From: DASQBT01 sp049578545
GTDB taxonomy: Bacteria; Pseudomonadota; Gammaproteobacteria; Burkholderiales; Thiobacillaceae
Length of the DNA stretch: 18,551 bases
Direction: 5' to 3'
Assembly (NCBI GenBank): GCA_049578545.1
Contig: JBAUMF010000122.1
Location: 1 to 18,551 of the forward strand
In this document: one piece after another, positions 7,291 to 15,638 of the stretch
Layout: each line of letters begins with the position of its first letter
How positions within the stretch are numbered: position 1 is the stretch's first letter
Notes under the pieces: model-generated
What the model was told of the DNA's origin: nothing
Databases searched by the model: none
Seen by the model: only the letters and a program-made list of their open reading frames with translations
Made by a program: the position numbers and the translations under genes

Positions 7291-8310
7291 CTACTTCTTC
7301 CCGGTGTCCTTTGCCATGCCCTTCTCCCAAGCTTCGCTGGCTGCTTTGGCAGCCTCCCTAGTGGCCGTCGCAGCCTTCTGGAGGGCCGCCCGCGCTTCGG
7401 CGGCGGCCCTTTGTGCCGCTTCCTTGTCGGGTTCAAGCGAATGCTTGGCCAATTCCTCGGCCTTCGAGGCCGCTTCCTTCGTTGCCACAGTCGCTCGCCT
7501 CGCGGCGTTCTCGGCCTTCTGCGCAAGTTCCTTGGTGGCCGAACTCACCTTCCCATTCGCTTCTAGGGTCTTCTGCTCAGCCAACACTGCAGCATCCCGA
7601 GTCGCAAGCGCCGCACGCTGAATGTCCGCTGCAACTTTCTGTGAAACTTCGCCAACGGCCTTCTCGGCCAGCGCAGCGGCAGCACCAGCCTTAACCTCAG
7701 CATTTCGGGTTGCTTCTTTGGCCGCCAGCGAAGCCGCCTTCGTAGCATCCCCGATATTGCGCATCGCTGCGTTCGCAGACTCTTCTGCAGCAACGACGGC
7801 GTCCTTGGTGGCATCTGCAGCTTTTTGAATTGCCTGTCCTGCTTGCGCTGACATCTTGTGGGCGGTTTCCCTGTTGGACTCGGACGCTGCCCGGACCGAG
7901 TCTTTCGCCTTCTGCAGAGCCTCGGCAGTGGCCGCCTCCGCGCTCTTTGCTGCCTGTGCAGCGCGCAACGCGAACTCCTTGTTAACAACGAGCGATTTCT
8001 GGTACGCGAGTTCGGCTTTCTCAGCTGCGCGCTTCGCAGCTTCGTTGGTCCTCTCTGCCGCAACTCTGATCTCCTGCGCCGTCTTCCGTGAGCTTTCCCT
8101 GGCGGTAGCTTCGAGAGCCAGCTTCGCGGCTTTGGCCGCTTTTCGTGCGGCCTCCTTGGCTTCGTTGGCCGCTTTTCTTGCATCCGCGCTGGATTCTTGG
8201 GCAAACACGGTTGGCATTGCCGGCTCCTGGGCAGCCGGTGCGTCAGCACAAAACGCATATGTGCCCCATGCAAGTGCGGAAAGGGTGATCATAGTCCAGA
8301 GTGTCAGCAT
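7291..8310 (-). CDS. Secreted Ala/Lys-rich coiled-coil protein
   Basis: The 339-residue protein starts with a signal peptide (MLTLWTMITLSALAWGTYAF, likely cleaved near CADAPA). About 300 residues follow that are mostly Ala, Lys, Glu, Arg and Thr, in repeating units such as AAKAAKLALEATARES and AAERTNEAAKRAAEKAE. The pattern predicts one long amphipathic helix with few prolines or glycines, resembling LEA-type, apolipoprotein-like or TolA-stalk sequences. It is likely periplasmic or envelope-associated. ATG 8310 has AAGGA 9-10 nt upstream. It lies 57 nt downstream of the HdeD gene on the same strand, so co-transcription is plausible. The exact function is unknown. Confidence 0.75.
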   Translation of the reverse strand: MLTLWTMITLSALAWGTYAFCADAPAAQEPAMPTVFAQESSADARKAANEAKEAARKAAKAAKLALEATARESSRKTAQEIRVAAERTNEAAKRAAEKAELAYQKSLVVNKEFALRAAQAAKSAEAATAEALQKAKDSVRAASESNRETAHKMSAQAGQAIQKAADATKDAVVAAEESANAAMRNIGDATKAASLAAKEATRNAEVKAGAAAALAEKAVGEVSQKVAADIQRAALATRDAAVLAEQKTLEANGKVSSATKELAQKAENAARRATVATKEAASKAEELAKHSLEPDKEAAQRAAAEARAALQKAATATREAAKAASEAWEKGMAKDTGKK

Positions 8311-8367
8311 GGCACTTTTCCTTGAAGGTTCATGGCGATCGAAACGCCGCAGTCGGGGGCTAAAGGA

Positions 8368-8982
8368 TCAGGGACGTGCCGCCGGTGAGGGTCCCAGCAC
8401 AGCGTTGGTGAGTTTGCGTCCGGCGAGTGCTGCCATCACGATTGCCAAACCCGAAGTGATCAAGTTGATGCCGACGAGAAACCCCAGCGTCCAGACGGCG
8501 GTCACGGGCCAGCCGAGAATGATGACCGCGGCCAGCACCAGATCAGCGATGCCGCTCGCCAGCATCCAGCCCCATGAGCCGCTGATTGCGTCGCGATAGG
8601 CGATCGACGCCACGAGCTGGAACACGCCCTCGGCGATGAAGAACGCGACCAGGATAATGGTGATCGAAAACGCGCCTGCGACGGGTTTCCAGATGAGCAT
8701 AACGCCAACGGCGACCGACAAGGCAGCCGTAATGAGGCTCCACAGAAAGGCCGGGATGTGCTTTGCCGAGAACATGGCGACCAGGCCCACGATGCCGCTG
8801 ATCAGAAAGAGCCAACCAATGAAGAGGTCGATGGCGATGGTCGCCAACACGGGGGTCGCTATTGCGAGAACGCCGAGGATAACCATGACCACCCCTTGGA
8901 ACAGGAACAGCCGCCAGTGGGCGCCCAGCGCGTCCCTTATGGCCTGTTGCATGTGGTCGTAAGCTGGAGTGAGGGAAGCCAT
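8368..8982 (-). CDS. HdeD-family acid-resistance membrane protein
   Basis: The 204-residue inner-membrane protein has about six hydrophobic helices (roughly 25-46, 48-71, 78-97, 104-126, 138-160, 163-187). It shows family markers such as the first-helix VVMVILGVLAIATP and the SGSWGWMLASGIADLVL and TLGFLVGINLI motifs. HdeD proteins are linked in enterobacteria to acid resistance at high cell density; their mechanism is not known. The start follows an AGAGA motif. A damaged copy of its C-terminal part lies 1.3 kb away at 6911-7145, beyond the coiled-coil gene. Confidence 0.9.
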   Translation of the reverse strand: MASLTPAYDHMQQAIRDALGAHWRLFLFQGVVMVILGVLAIATPVLATIAIDLFIGWLFLISGIVGLVAMFSAKHIPAFLWSLITAALSVAVGVMLIWKPVAGAFSITIILVAFFIAEGVFQLVASIAYRDAISGSWGWMLASGIADLVLAAVIILGWPVTAVWTLGFLVGINLITSGLAIVMAALAGRKLTNAVLGPSPAARP

Positions 8983-9068
8983 CGTGTATCTCTTAGTATT
9001 CGTAATTGCTTGACCCGGGCCTGTGCCAGTCGCTCACATTGCCGCGGGCCGCGCCTGTGCGAGGGGCA

Positions 9069-9461
9069 TCAGTGCCGCGCGTGTTGGAAGGGCGGCATCG
9101 CCTTGAGGGCGTCCTTGGTAGCGCCACTCAGGACAAATTTGCCGCCGACTTCCTTCATTTGGCTCACCGGTATCGCGACATCGTGCTTGCCGACACCCAG
9201 GAAGCCGCCGGCCCCGATGATCAGGTACGAAACAGCCTTGTCGGGGGCGATGATGATGTCGTCAATCACGCCAATCCGTTCCTTCTTGTCGTTGAAGACT
9301 GCTTTGCCAAGCACCTGGTGCTTGGCACTCCAACCCAGAGTGACCTCACGCAACTCGGTGACCGAAACACCCAGGAGCGTGGATCCGGCGACCTCTGCTT
9401 GCGCGAAGGTCGAGCCTATTAATGCGATGCTGGCGAACAGTAGGGCACTGGCGTGCTTCAT
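9069..9461 (-). CDS. Secreted PRC-barrel domain protein
   Basis: The 130-residue protein has a signal peptide (MKHASALLFASIALIGSTFAQA). A PRC-barrel-like core follows, with VLGKAVFNDKKERIGVIDDI, then VSYLIIGAGGFLGVGKHDV and AIPVSQMKEVGGKFVLSGAT. Bacterial PRC-barrel proteins of this secreted type occur in envelope-stress contexts; the ligand is unknown. The start at 9461 is chosen because GGAG lies 6 nt upstream. The in-frame ATG at 9473 overlaps that motif. It is 86 nt upstream of hdeD on the same strand and could be in one operon with it. Confidence 0.85.
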   Translation of the reverse strand: MKHASALLFASIALIGSTFAQAEVAGSTLLGVSVTELREVTLGWSAKHQVLGKAVFNDKKERIGVIDDIIIAPDKAVSYLIIGAGGFLGVGKHDVAIPVSQMKEVGGKFVLSGATKDALKAMPPFQHARH

Positions 9462-9533
9462 GTCATTCTCCATTCGTTGGTTGCGGTCGATTCGGACCCC
9501 GAACAAGTCTATTTGAGTGGATTACGTCTGATG

Positions 9534-9950
9534 CTATTTGGCCTGCGCCGCACCGGCGTCTTGCCGTGCAAGATGTGCCTCAAGCGCAGCTTCCTCGGCC
9601 TCGTCCACCGCTGCAACGGCGATCACTATCGCGGCTGCGGCATACCGCTCAGCCTTATCGGCCCTGTTTTGCAATTTGCTTGTTTCATGCTTCGCTTTCC
9701 ACTCTGCGATCTTGGCGTGGGTATCAACCTTTCGGCTATCCATCCAGTCTTTCACTTCGGCTCTTGCCGCTGAGACCTTTTTCTGATCTTGCTCGATGCG
9801 CCGCTGCAACCCATCGAGATGGCTGCGGATATCCTGCTCCGCGTGTTGAGCCTTCTTGTCGATCTTGGCCTTGAGGTCGTTAAGGCCACTGTCGACGTTG
9901 GTGAGCTTGATGCGAAGCGTTTCGCAGAATTGATCAATGCGTTGTCCCAT
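9534..9950 (-). CDS. Cytoplasmic coiled-coil protein, hypothetical
   Basis: The frame from ATG 9950 (AGGAGA 8 nt upstream) gives 138 residues. Residues 1-95 form a charged coiled coil (SGLNDLKAKIDKKAQHAEQD, SHLDGLQRRIEQDQKKVSAA). A more hydrophobic Ala-rich helix (AAAAIVIAVAAVDEAEEAAL) follows. There is no signal peptide. No named family is recognised. It could scaffold or associate with membranes through the Ala-rich helix. It is 72 nt upstream of the PRC-barrel gene and co-oriented. Confidence 0.7.
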   Translation of the reverse strand: MGQRIDQFCETLRIKLTNVDSGLNDLKAKIDKKAQHAEQDIRSHLDGLQRRIEQDQKKVSAARAEVKDWMDSRKVDTHAKIAEWKAKHETSKLQNRADKAERYAAAAIVIAVAAVDEAEEAALEAHLARQDAGAAQAK

Positions 9951-10240
9951 GATGATGTCTCCTGGTGGTTGTTTAGATAAGTTCTGTTTAGCATGCCGGG
10001 CGCCGCTCTTGAAGGTTCGCTTCGGCCACAATCCGGTCAAATGCGGACAAAAAAGTAGAACTCGCCGAGACGGGTCGCGAATTGCGGCAGTGTCGGTTAG
10101 CCGTCGCCGTCCCATGCGTGACCTCTAGATAGCATCATTTGGTCGAAATGCCAGGCCTGCGGCAAACACATTGCCGAATTCTTTAGGTGAGTAAAAGTAT
10201 GTTTACGTGCTGCAGGGGGGGCTGGCTTGCCCGACCCTGG
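9951..10240. other. Gap between coiled-coil and AraC genes, no gene
   Basis: About 290 nt without a supportable ORF. It lies upstream of the coiled-coil gene and should hold its promoter and the 3' end of the AraC transcript. I see no clear -35/-10 pair and no hairpin with a T-tract. Confidence 0.4.
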
Positions 10241-11272
10241 CTAGGCCCGCAAAAAGTCCCTGTATTCGATGGGTCCAGCCTTTGTCCAACGTCGAAAGGC
10301 ATGCCGGAAATTGGCGGCATCACTGAATCCCAGTGCATAAGCGATATCTTCAATCGTTAAATCCGTATCGCGGAGATACTTTATGGCCACTTGCATTCTC
10401 AGTTCATCCACCAGCTGGCGGAAAGACGTATTCTCCTCCTGCAGCTTGCGTCGTAGCGTGCGTGTCGTCATGTTCAAGTGTCGCGCGATCGCATCAAAAC
10501 TTGTCGGCCGCATCAGATTGATGAGAAGCAGTTCGCGCACCTTGCCAGCCAGCCCGATGCTAAGCTGCATCTCTTCCATCAATTCATCGCATAGCTTCAA
10601 GACAGCCAAATAATTGATCTCATTCCCAAGCTGCGGCGTACGATCTAACCACTGCGCGTCGAAGACGAGCTTGTTTTCGGATTGGCCGAAAAGCACCTCG
10701 CATCCAAAGGCCTCAGGATACATTGGTGCGTCATCCGGGGGGGCGTAGGTGACATGGATCTCCTTTGCCATGAACGATGGGCCCATGACATCACGGTGAA
10801 GTGACATGCAAATACCGAGCGGCAGCTCAACCATAAATTTGTAGAGTAGCGCGTCGACCCTCGGATGCGGTAGGGGAACGAATGTCCACACCCCCAGACC
10901 GCCCTCTTCCTTGAAGGAGATTTCGGTGAACGGTGTTGCGAGCTGGTGATACTTGACGGCGAAGGATATTGTCTGATGGAAGTTCATGCTGCAGAGAATC
11001 GCAAACCCGTACATTCCGAATGTTGAGACATGAAATCCCAGACCTGCCTGGTACGCAAACCGTGGGTTTCGCGTAAGTCTCGCGGCATTGCGGAAGCATT
11101 CGATGACCTGATTCAATGACACGCGCGTTGCGATCGAAGACAAGGCCTCCTTGGATATATGAGTGCCACTTAGCGCATCTGAGGGAGAGATGCCCTCTGC
11201 GACGAGCAAATCCACAATCTTCGCGAGCTGAGCCACAGGGTAAATTCTTTCATTCGGGCCAGCCTTGAACAT
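10241..11272 (-). CDS. AraC-family transcriptional regulator (Arabinose_bd N-domain type)
   Basis: The 343-residue protein has an N-terminal domain of the ArgR/OruR-like 'arabinose-binding' type (about residues 10-195, VAQLAKIVDLLVAEGISPSD onward). A C-terminal AraC DNA-binding domain covers about 245-340: SFDAIARHLNMTTRTLRRKL is the first HTH, and TIEDIAYALGFSDAANFRHA followed by FRRWTKAGPIEYR the second. Such regulators usually activate catabolic or virulence genes on binding a small hydrophobic ligand. GGGAGG 5 nt before ATG 11272 fixes the start, 17 codons inside a longer open frame. The target genes are not identifiable. Confidence 0.92.
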   Translation of the reverse strand: MFKAGPNERIYPVAQLAKIVDLLVAEGISPSDALSGTHISKEALSSIATRVSLNQVIECFRNAARLTRNPRFAYQAGLGFHVSTFGMYGFAILCSMNFHQTISFAVKYHQLATPFTEISFKEEGGLGVWTFVPLPHPRVDALLYKFMVELPLGICMSLHRDVMGPSFMAKEIHVTYAPPDDAPMYPEAFGCEVLFGQSENKLVFDAQWLDRTPQLGNEINYLAVLKLCDELMEEMQLSIGLAGKVRELLLINLMRPTSFDAIARHLNMTTRTLRRKLQEENTSFRQLVDELRMQVAIKYLRDTDLTIEDIAYALGFSDAANFRHAFRRWTKAGPIEYRDFLRA

Positions 11273-11786
11273 TGTCGCCTCCCTTCGAATCGCCCGCGCG
11301 ATCATGCGCGCCCAATTGCCCATACGACCTTCGAGCTTGAGTCAGCCCGAGGAGCACGTGTTGGATGTGCACACCGACCATGGATCCGTTCTTATACTTT
11401 CATCCAAATCGTCGTGCTGCGCACTTGTTATCTGACGGACAAGTATGGCGTGGCTATTTTTCCGCCACAAGGGCCAATGGCGAAAGTCCGTGATTGTTTT
11501 CCCCAAGGCAGCCTTGACTGCATCATCCATGCTCCAGTTTTTCAGCGCGGTCGGCGGCACGCTGAAAATGGCTGCATGACTTAGGACCCATCCGGAAGAT
11601 CGTGGTGCAGCTCGATTGGCGATGGCTATACCCGTTCAATTTTGCCGACGTGCCCGCAAACCTCTGCGCCAATAGCATGCACCCGATGGGGTAACCGTCA
11701 ACGACGTACCAAAAACAAACGACAGGGAATCGAGCCCAGGGCCAGCGCTACTCATTCGCGTTCCAATATCTCACCCACCAGCTATT
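11273..11786. other. Intergenic region with one doubtful ORF
   Basis: A minus-strand frame (GTG 11560 to 11342, 72 residues, VPPTALKNWSMDDAVKAALG onwards) is open. It also stays open upstream of the GTG to about 11635, without a start codon. The text looks mildly protein-like, but no family is recognised and no ribosome binding site is present. It could be a gene remnant. Nothing else is supportable here. Confidence 0.3.
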
Positions 11787-12143
11787 CTATGGCGGCGCGC
11801 TCGCCTTCCTCGCGATGGCAATGAATAGCCATAGAATCGCCAATGGAATGAGCAAGGGCAATAGAAAGGGAAATTCGATCCAGACCGCGATCATGCCGAA
11901 AAAGACGACGAAACCCAGAACGAAAATGCCGATTCCAGCGAAGACAAACAACAAAATGATTGCCGCACAAAAACAGGCGATCAATGCGGCAACCAATCCT
12001 GCGGCCCCAATTGCACCTTTTAGCGGGCCCGCCACCGGCTGTCCATTGACTAGAATGGAAAAGGAATTGCTTTCGAACAATAGTACCCACGCGATTAGGG
12101 CAAGTAGAACTACTGTGAGCACGATTGCTAGTTTCTTTGACAT
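11787..12143 (-). CDS. Three-helix membrane protein, hypothetical
   Basis: The 118-residue protein has an N-terminal hydrophobic helix (MSKKLAIVLTVVLLALIAWV) and a polar segment (LLFESNSFSILVNGQPVAGP). Three further hydrophobic stretches follow (GAIGAAGLVAALIACFCAAI; FAGIGIFVLGFVVFFGMIAV; FLLPLLIPLAILWLFIAIAR). The last ends in a positively charged tail. This suggests an inner-membrane protein with three or four spans. No family is recognised. The Shine-Dalgarno (GAGA) is weak. An AT-rich palindrome, GATATATATATC at 12219-12230, lies upstream and could be part of its promoter region. Confidence 0.6.
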   Translation of the reverse strand: MSKKLAIVLTVVLLALIAWVLLFESNSFSILVNGQPVAGPLKGAIGAAGLVAALIACFCAAIILLFVFAGIGIFVLGFVVFFGMIAVWIEFPFLLPLLIPLAILWLFIAIARKASAPP

Positions 12144-12394
12144 GAGGCACTTCTCTCACCAAATGCGATATCGGGTTGAGCGACATGTGGTCGCCTTCGC
12201 TCCCCGACTAATTTAGCCGATATATATATCAGCCGCGCCATCAATTGTCTCTGGTGGCCGGTTGGAGAGTATTCCAGCCGAAATCCAGCGTATTACCGGC
12301 GACGCCCGGCAGATTATCTGCTGCGGCAACGATATTGAAGCAAGACGCGACCTCTTGGCGCATCCGCTGAAGTGTCAATTCGGCGTCATCGCTT

Positions 12395-13303
12395 TCATGA
12401 TGGTTGATCGCCAAGCACACGAAGAATGTGCAGGATTGCCTCGACCGCGCGCTTGCCTTCCTCGATTGCCTCCTTTGCGCGGTGAAAATCAAGCAGATGG
12501 AAGCGGGCCAGCCGCGGCGACACAATGATGTCCGGGGGCTCGCCCGCCATGCGACTGCGCGAGATCCGCACTTGCATGACGTTGATGCTGGCGGCCAGCA
12601 CGTCGTGCATGGATGGCAGTTTGGGTTCGTCGGGAAAGCGTGCCGGGATGATCCCGCCAAGGTTCTCCTGCAGCTTATGCACCCAATCGCCGATTGCACT
12701 GCCGGGCGCTTGAACTAGGGGGTCCGCGCCCAGGTGGCTGCCCAGCTTGTCAGAGCCGAGGTCAACGGCGATTACGATATCCGCTCCCATCGCGCGCGCC
12801 AGCGATACAGGTACAGGATTAACAAGTCCGCCATCCACCAGCGTCATGCCGTCGCGCAGTACAGGGGTGAACAACCCTGGCAGGGCAATGGAGGCGCGCA
12901 CCGCCTCGACCGTCGAGCCATCACGCAGCCAGACCTCGGCGCCGGTTTGCAGCGCCGTCGCGACTGCTGCAAAAGGCATGGCCAACTGCTCAATGGGGCG
13001 ATCCACGAAGTGGCGCCGAAAGAATTCCATCACCCGCTCGCCCTTGAGCAGCCCGCCGCTCAGGCTCACATCCATGAACCCGACCACGTCCTTCATTCGC
13101 ATCCCGAGCAGCCACTGTTCGAAACGGTCCAGCTCGCCCGCCGCATAGGCGGCGCCCACCAGCGATCCGACCGACGTTCCACATACTAAGTCCGGGCGGA
13201 TGCCGGCCTCTTCCAACGCGCGGATGACTCCCACATGCGCCCAGCCGCGCGCGGAGCCACTGCCTAACGCCAATCCGACGCGTTTCCTTTGCGGTGCGCT
13301 CAT
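12395..13303 (-). CDS. Patatin-like phospholipase, RssA-like
   Basis: The 302-residue protein has all the catalytic features of bacterial patatins. There is a Gly-rich oxyanion loop, GSGSARG (14-20), the nucleophile elbow GTSVG with Ser44, and the catalytic DGG with Asp157. These form the Ser-Asp dyad for hydrolysis of acyl esters. The RssA/YlbK subgroup is cytoplasmic and lacks a signal peptide, as here. The remainder (about 160-300) matches the family length and ends in a helical tail. No start correction is needed at ATG 13303, though the ribosome binding site is weak. The physiological lipid substrate is unknown. Confidence 0.92.
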   Translation of the reverse strand: MSAPQRKRVGLALGSGSARGWAHVGVIRALEEAGIRPDLVCGTSVGSLVGAAYAAGELDRFEQWLLGMRMKDVVGFMDVSLSGGLLKGERVMEFFRRHFVDRPIEQLAMPFAAVATALQTGAEVWLRDGSTVEAVRASIALPGLFTPVLRDGMTLVDGGLVNPVPVSLARAMGADIVIAVDLGSDKLGSHLGADPLVQAPGSAIGDWVHKLQENLGGIIPARFPDEPKLPSMHDVLAASINVMQVRISRSRMAGEPPDIIVSPRLARFHLLDFHRAKEAIEEGKRAVEAILHILRVLGDQPS

Positions 13304-13515
13304 GTACGTGCCGTCCGGCTCACGCCCTTACACCCTGTGCAAGTCTCCAACGCCATTACTGGCCGGTGGATTTCCAACTTCCTGGTCCTCCGGGAAATAG
13401 ACACGCTCCTCCCATGACCGCCGGTGCCAGTCTTCTCCGGCAATGCCAAAACGGATCGCAGCGACTCAATGTCTATGGCTGCCTTTTGGGATTGCGCATG
13501 CGATGATCACATGCC

Positions 13516-13647
13516 ATGAACGCGATTCGGTACCACGATAGTCGGCTGGTCATGTTGCTCGAACTACTTCGCATCCTCTCTATGGTTATTCCACTCGCAT
13601 CCATCATCAGTGCAATTCGCAATAAACGTTGGCACTTTTTGGACTAA
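13516..13647 (+). CDS. Tiny hydrophobic protein 1, putative
   Basis: The frame encodes 43 residues (MNAIRYHDSRLVMLLELLRI, then LSMVIPLASIISAIRNKRWHFLD). A single hydrophobic helix at about 14-34 is flanked by basic residues, as in small membrane proteins. Its TAA shares a base with the ATG of the next frame (TAATG), the usual sign of translational coupling. No ribosome binding site is convincing and no family is recognised, so coding is uncertain. Confidence 0.35.
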   Translation: MNAIRYHDSRLVMLLELLRILSMVIPLASIISAIRNKRWHFLD

Positions 13648-13829
13648 TGACATTTCCATTAATTGCACGGGTTTTTGGTGCGGTCGCAATACCGTACGTT
13701 GAGGTTGCTTTTCCTTCGGTCACGCCACGCACCTTTTTGATAGCCGTCATCAATCTTATTACCAATGCGGTTGCGGACCGGCTTCGCTGGCAAAAGTCTA
13801 ACACTCCATCTAAGCCAAAGCCACTTTGA
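13647..13829 (+). CDS. Tiny hydrophobic protein 2, putative
   Basis: The frame encodes 60 residues from ATG 13647 (MTFPLIARVFGAVAIPYVEV onward). It has a hydrophobic N-terminal half, a second hydrophobic patch (TFLIAVINLITNAVA) and a basic tail (RLRWQKSNTPSKPKPL). It overlaps the preceding frame by one base. The two could be one coupled pair of small membrane proteins, or a degraded remnant. Codon evidence is too short to decide. Confidence 0.35.
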   Translation: MTFPLIARVFGAVAIPYVEVAFPSVTPRTFLIAVINLITNAVADRLRWQKSNTPSKPKPL

Positions 13830-14162
13830 GGATCTGCTTATTTCAGGCGTTGACCATCCTACCTGGGCTCTCAAGTGGACAATTGCGTTCAGTGGGGTCC
13901 GCTTTGCTGGACGAATAAGTTGAGGATAGGATGACGGGCCGAGCCACCGGGGCTAAAGATGACAGGCGATACTGTGCCAGATTGCAGTCGTCGCTAACCT
14001 TCCGTTGATGGCCAATTGTAAGCATCGAGCATCGTGCCCGGAAGTGGTCGCACCGTGTTGAGGGTATAAGCACAAAACAGCATGATTTGCTTCACTCGCT
14101 CATGCGATTCAGCCTCGGTGTGGTTCAAGCGTGACGCGCCTGAGAGCATAGGGAGATTAGCA
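13830..14162. other. Gap before the rhomboid gene, no gene
   Basis: About 330 nt with no ORF I can support. The ATG at 14082 opens a longer in-frame start for the rhomboid gene, but its first 27 codons do not resemble the family. Confidence 0.4.
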
Positions 14163-14738
14163 GTGCGCACCCCCTCGTCTGTTTGGGCCATTATTTTCGC
14201 CACCATTGCAGGATTCTTGTTGGAGCTAAGCGCAGGCGAATCAGAAGTAAACAGATTCGCTCTGTGGCCGTTCCAGGCTGGCTTCATGCCTTGGCAACTT
14301 GTAACGTATGCATTTTTGCATGCCAGCACTACCCATCTCGCGTTCAACATGTTCGGTCTTTGGATGTTCGGCAGGGAACTGGAACACTTGCTGGGGAGAC
14401 AGGTGTTCCTTCAACTATATTTCACCAGCATCCTATCGGCGGGACTTATGCAGTTGCTAGTCACGAGTTTGACTGGAAGTGTTTATCCAACGGTGGGAGC
14501 GTCCGGCGGCGTATTTGGGTTATTGCTCGCTTATGGAATGCCTTTTCCGAACCGGATCATCATGCTCATATTCCCGCCCGTTGCCCTCCCGGCATGGCTG
14601 TTTGTGACCTTATACGCAGGCATCGAACTGACTCTCGGCGTGACAGGAACCCAAGCGGGAGTTGCGCATTTTGCTCATCTTGGCGGGATGGTGGGCGGGT
14701 ATATAGTCATCCGCCGCTGGCGTCGCCGAAGTCGCTGA
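14163..14738 (+). CDS. Rhomboid-family intramembrane serine protease
   Basis: The 191-residue membrane protein (from GTG 14163, with GGGAG 7-8 nt upstream) has the GlpG-type layout of about six helices. It shows the H-x3-N pair in ASTTHLAFNMFGLW (H58, N62), the catalytic GASGG (Ser114) and the catalytic His in AHFAHLGGMVGG (His172). All residues needed for cleavage within the membrane are present. Bacterial rhomboids cut single-span membrane substrates; the substrate here is unknown. The longer reading frame from 14082 adds 27 residues unlike the family, so GTG is preferred. The tail ends in a basic cluster (RRWRRRSR). Confidence 0.93.
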   Translation: MRTPSSVWAIIFATIAGFLLELSAGESEVNRFALWPFQAGFMPWQLVTYAFLHASTTHLAFNMFGLWMFGRELEHLLGRQVFLQLYFTSILSAGLMQLLVTSLTGSVYPTVGASGGVFGLLLAYGMPFPNRIIMLIFPPVALPAWLFVTLYAGIELTLGVTGTQAGVAHFAHLGGMVGGYIVIRRWRRRSR

Positions 14739-15084
14739 AACTGGTCGGCCAATAAACCTCAGAGTTGAAACCTGATGCTCGTTGTGGAGGCGGATTCGGA
14801 TTGCCCAAATGTCCTTTGGCTTGAGTGACTATATTGGCCGATTGGCTTGCCCTTATTCCATGCCTCGCAAGTATGATTGCATTCCATGTCAAACTCCCTC
14901 GTGGTTGATGGCAGTCTGATTGTGTTGCCAACTCGGGGACGGCTGCTTTCAGGGGGGCATGTTCGATGCGTACAATTGGCCATGAACCGTCAGTGGACCA
15001 AACCGCTCGCGCTAGGGGTGGCTCCGATCCGGGTCCGGTGGAGGGCTGAGACAGAGGATCTGTTGCCTAAGTTGAGGAACGAGT
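14739..15084. other. Convergent gap with a spaced 10-bp inverted repeat
   Basis: No gene is supportable between the convergent rhomboid and H1-like genes. TCGGCCAATA (14744-14753) and TATTGGCCGA (14832-14841) are exact reverse complements 78 nt apart. They could pair in the 3' UTR or mark a small excised or mobile sequence. No T-tract follows. Confidence 0.4.
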
Positions 15085-15615
15085 CTACTTCGAGCCCTTG
15101 GCGGGACGTCCGGTCTTGACGACGTCGAGATGCTGAATCGCGGCAGCCAGCGAGGCATCACTCAGCTTGGCCAGATTGGCAATCGCCGCGCGCAGAATCT
15201 CGCTTTTTTTCGCCGGCACCCCGGCTTTCAGGCAGCGCTCCTTCAACATTGGAATAACGGCATATTCCCCTTTAGGCATGGTGAAGCTGTCCCGCACCAG
15301 CTTGGGCTTCTTCACCTTGCCGGGTTTTGCCACATCGGTTTTCTTGTCTTTGGCGGGCGCTGCCTTGCCGACGGCCTTCTTCCCCGCAGTCGATTTTTTC
15401 GCCACAGCCGAACGTTTGACGGATTTGGGTGCAGTCGCTGTCTTGGCCTTGGTAGCGGATGCGGGAGGTTTCCTTGCCGAGGGTGAACTCAATGCGGGAG
15501 CAGCCCGCAGCGCTCTTGGCTTGACGGCAGGCTTGACCGTGGGCGCTTTGGCGCCCGTTACCGCTTGGGGTTCTTCCGACGCTTTCTCAGTGGGTTTGTC
15601 AGTGTCATCAATCAT
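15085..15615 (-). CDS. Histone H1-like basic protein with conserved C-terminal domain
   Basis: The 176-residue protein has a disordered first two thirds rich in Ala, Lys, Pro and Thr (about 1-105, with patterns such as KPAVKPRALRAAPAL and KKAVGKAAPAKDKK). Such tails bind DNA nonspecifically. A compact C-terminal domain follows (about 106-170, DSFTMPKGEYAVIPMLKERC, KKSEILRAAIANLAKL, AIQHLDVVKTGRPAKG). I have seen comparable short domains annotated as conserved hypothetical in betaproteobacteria, but cannot assign a Pfam name. GGAG lies 8 nt before the ATG at 15615. Two palindromes upstream suggest autoregulation. The likely role is nucleoid-associated. Confidence 0.7.
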   Translation of the reverse strand: MIDDTDKPTEKASEEPQAVTGAKAPTVKPAVKPRALRAAPALSSPSARKPPASATKAKTATAPKSVKRSAVAKKSTAGKKAVGKAAPAKDKKTDVAKPGKVKKPKLVRDSFTMPKGEYAVIPMLKERCLKAGVPAKKSEILRAAIANLAKLSDASLAAAIQHLDVVKTGRPAKGSK

Positions 15616-15638
15616 GCTTGGGCTCCAGTCGCAACAAA

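Noticed and set aside
7563..8599. Arg-rich and Ala/Ser-rich frames across the coiled-coil gene
   Set aside because: They are frame-shifted or antisense readings of the Ala/Lys-rich repeats.
12241..12699. 152-aa minus frame overlapping the patatin gene
   Set aside because: It lies in a different frame, has no family features, and its composition is that of a shadow frame.
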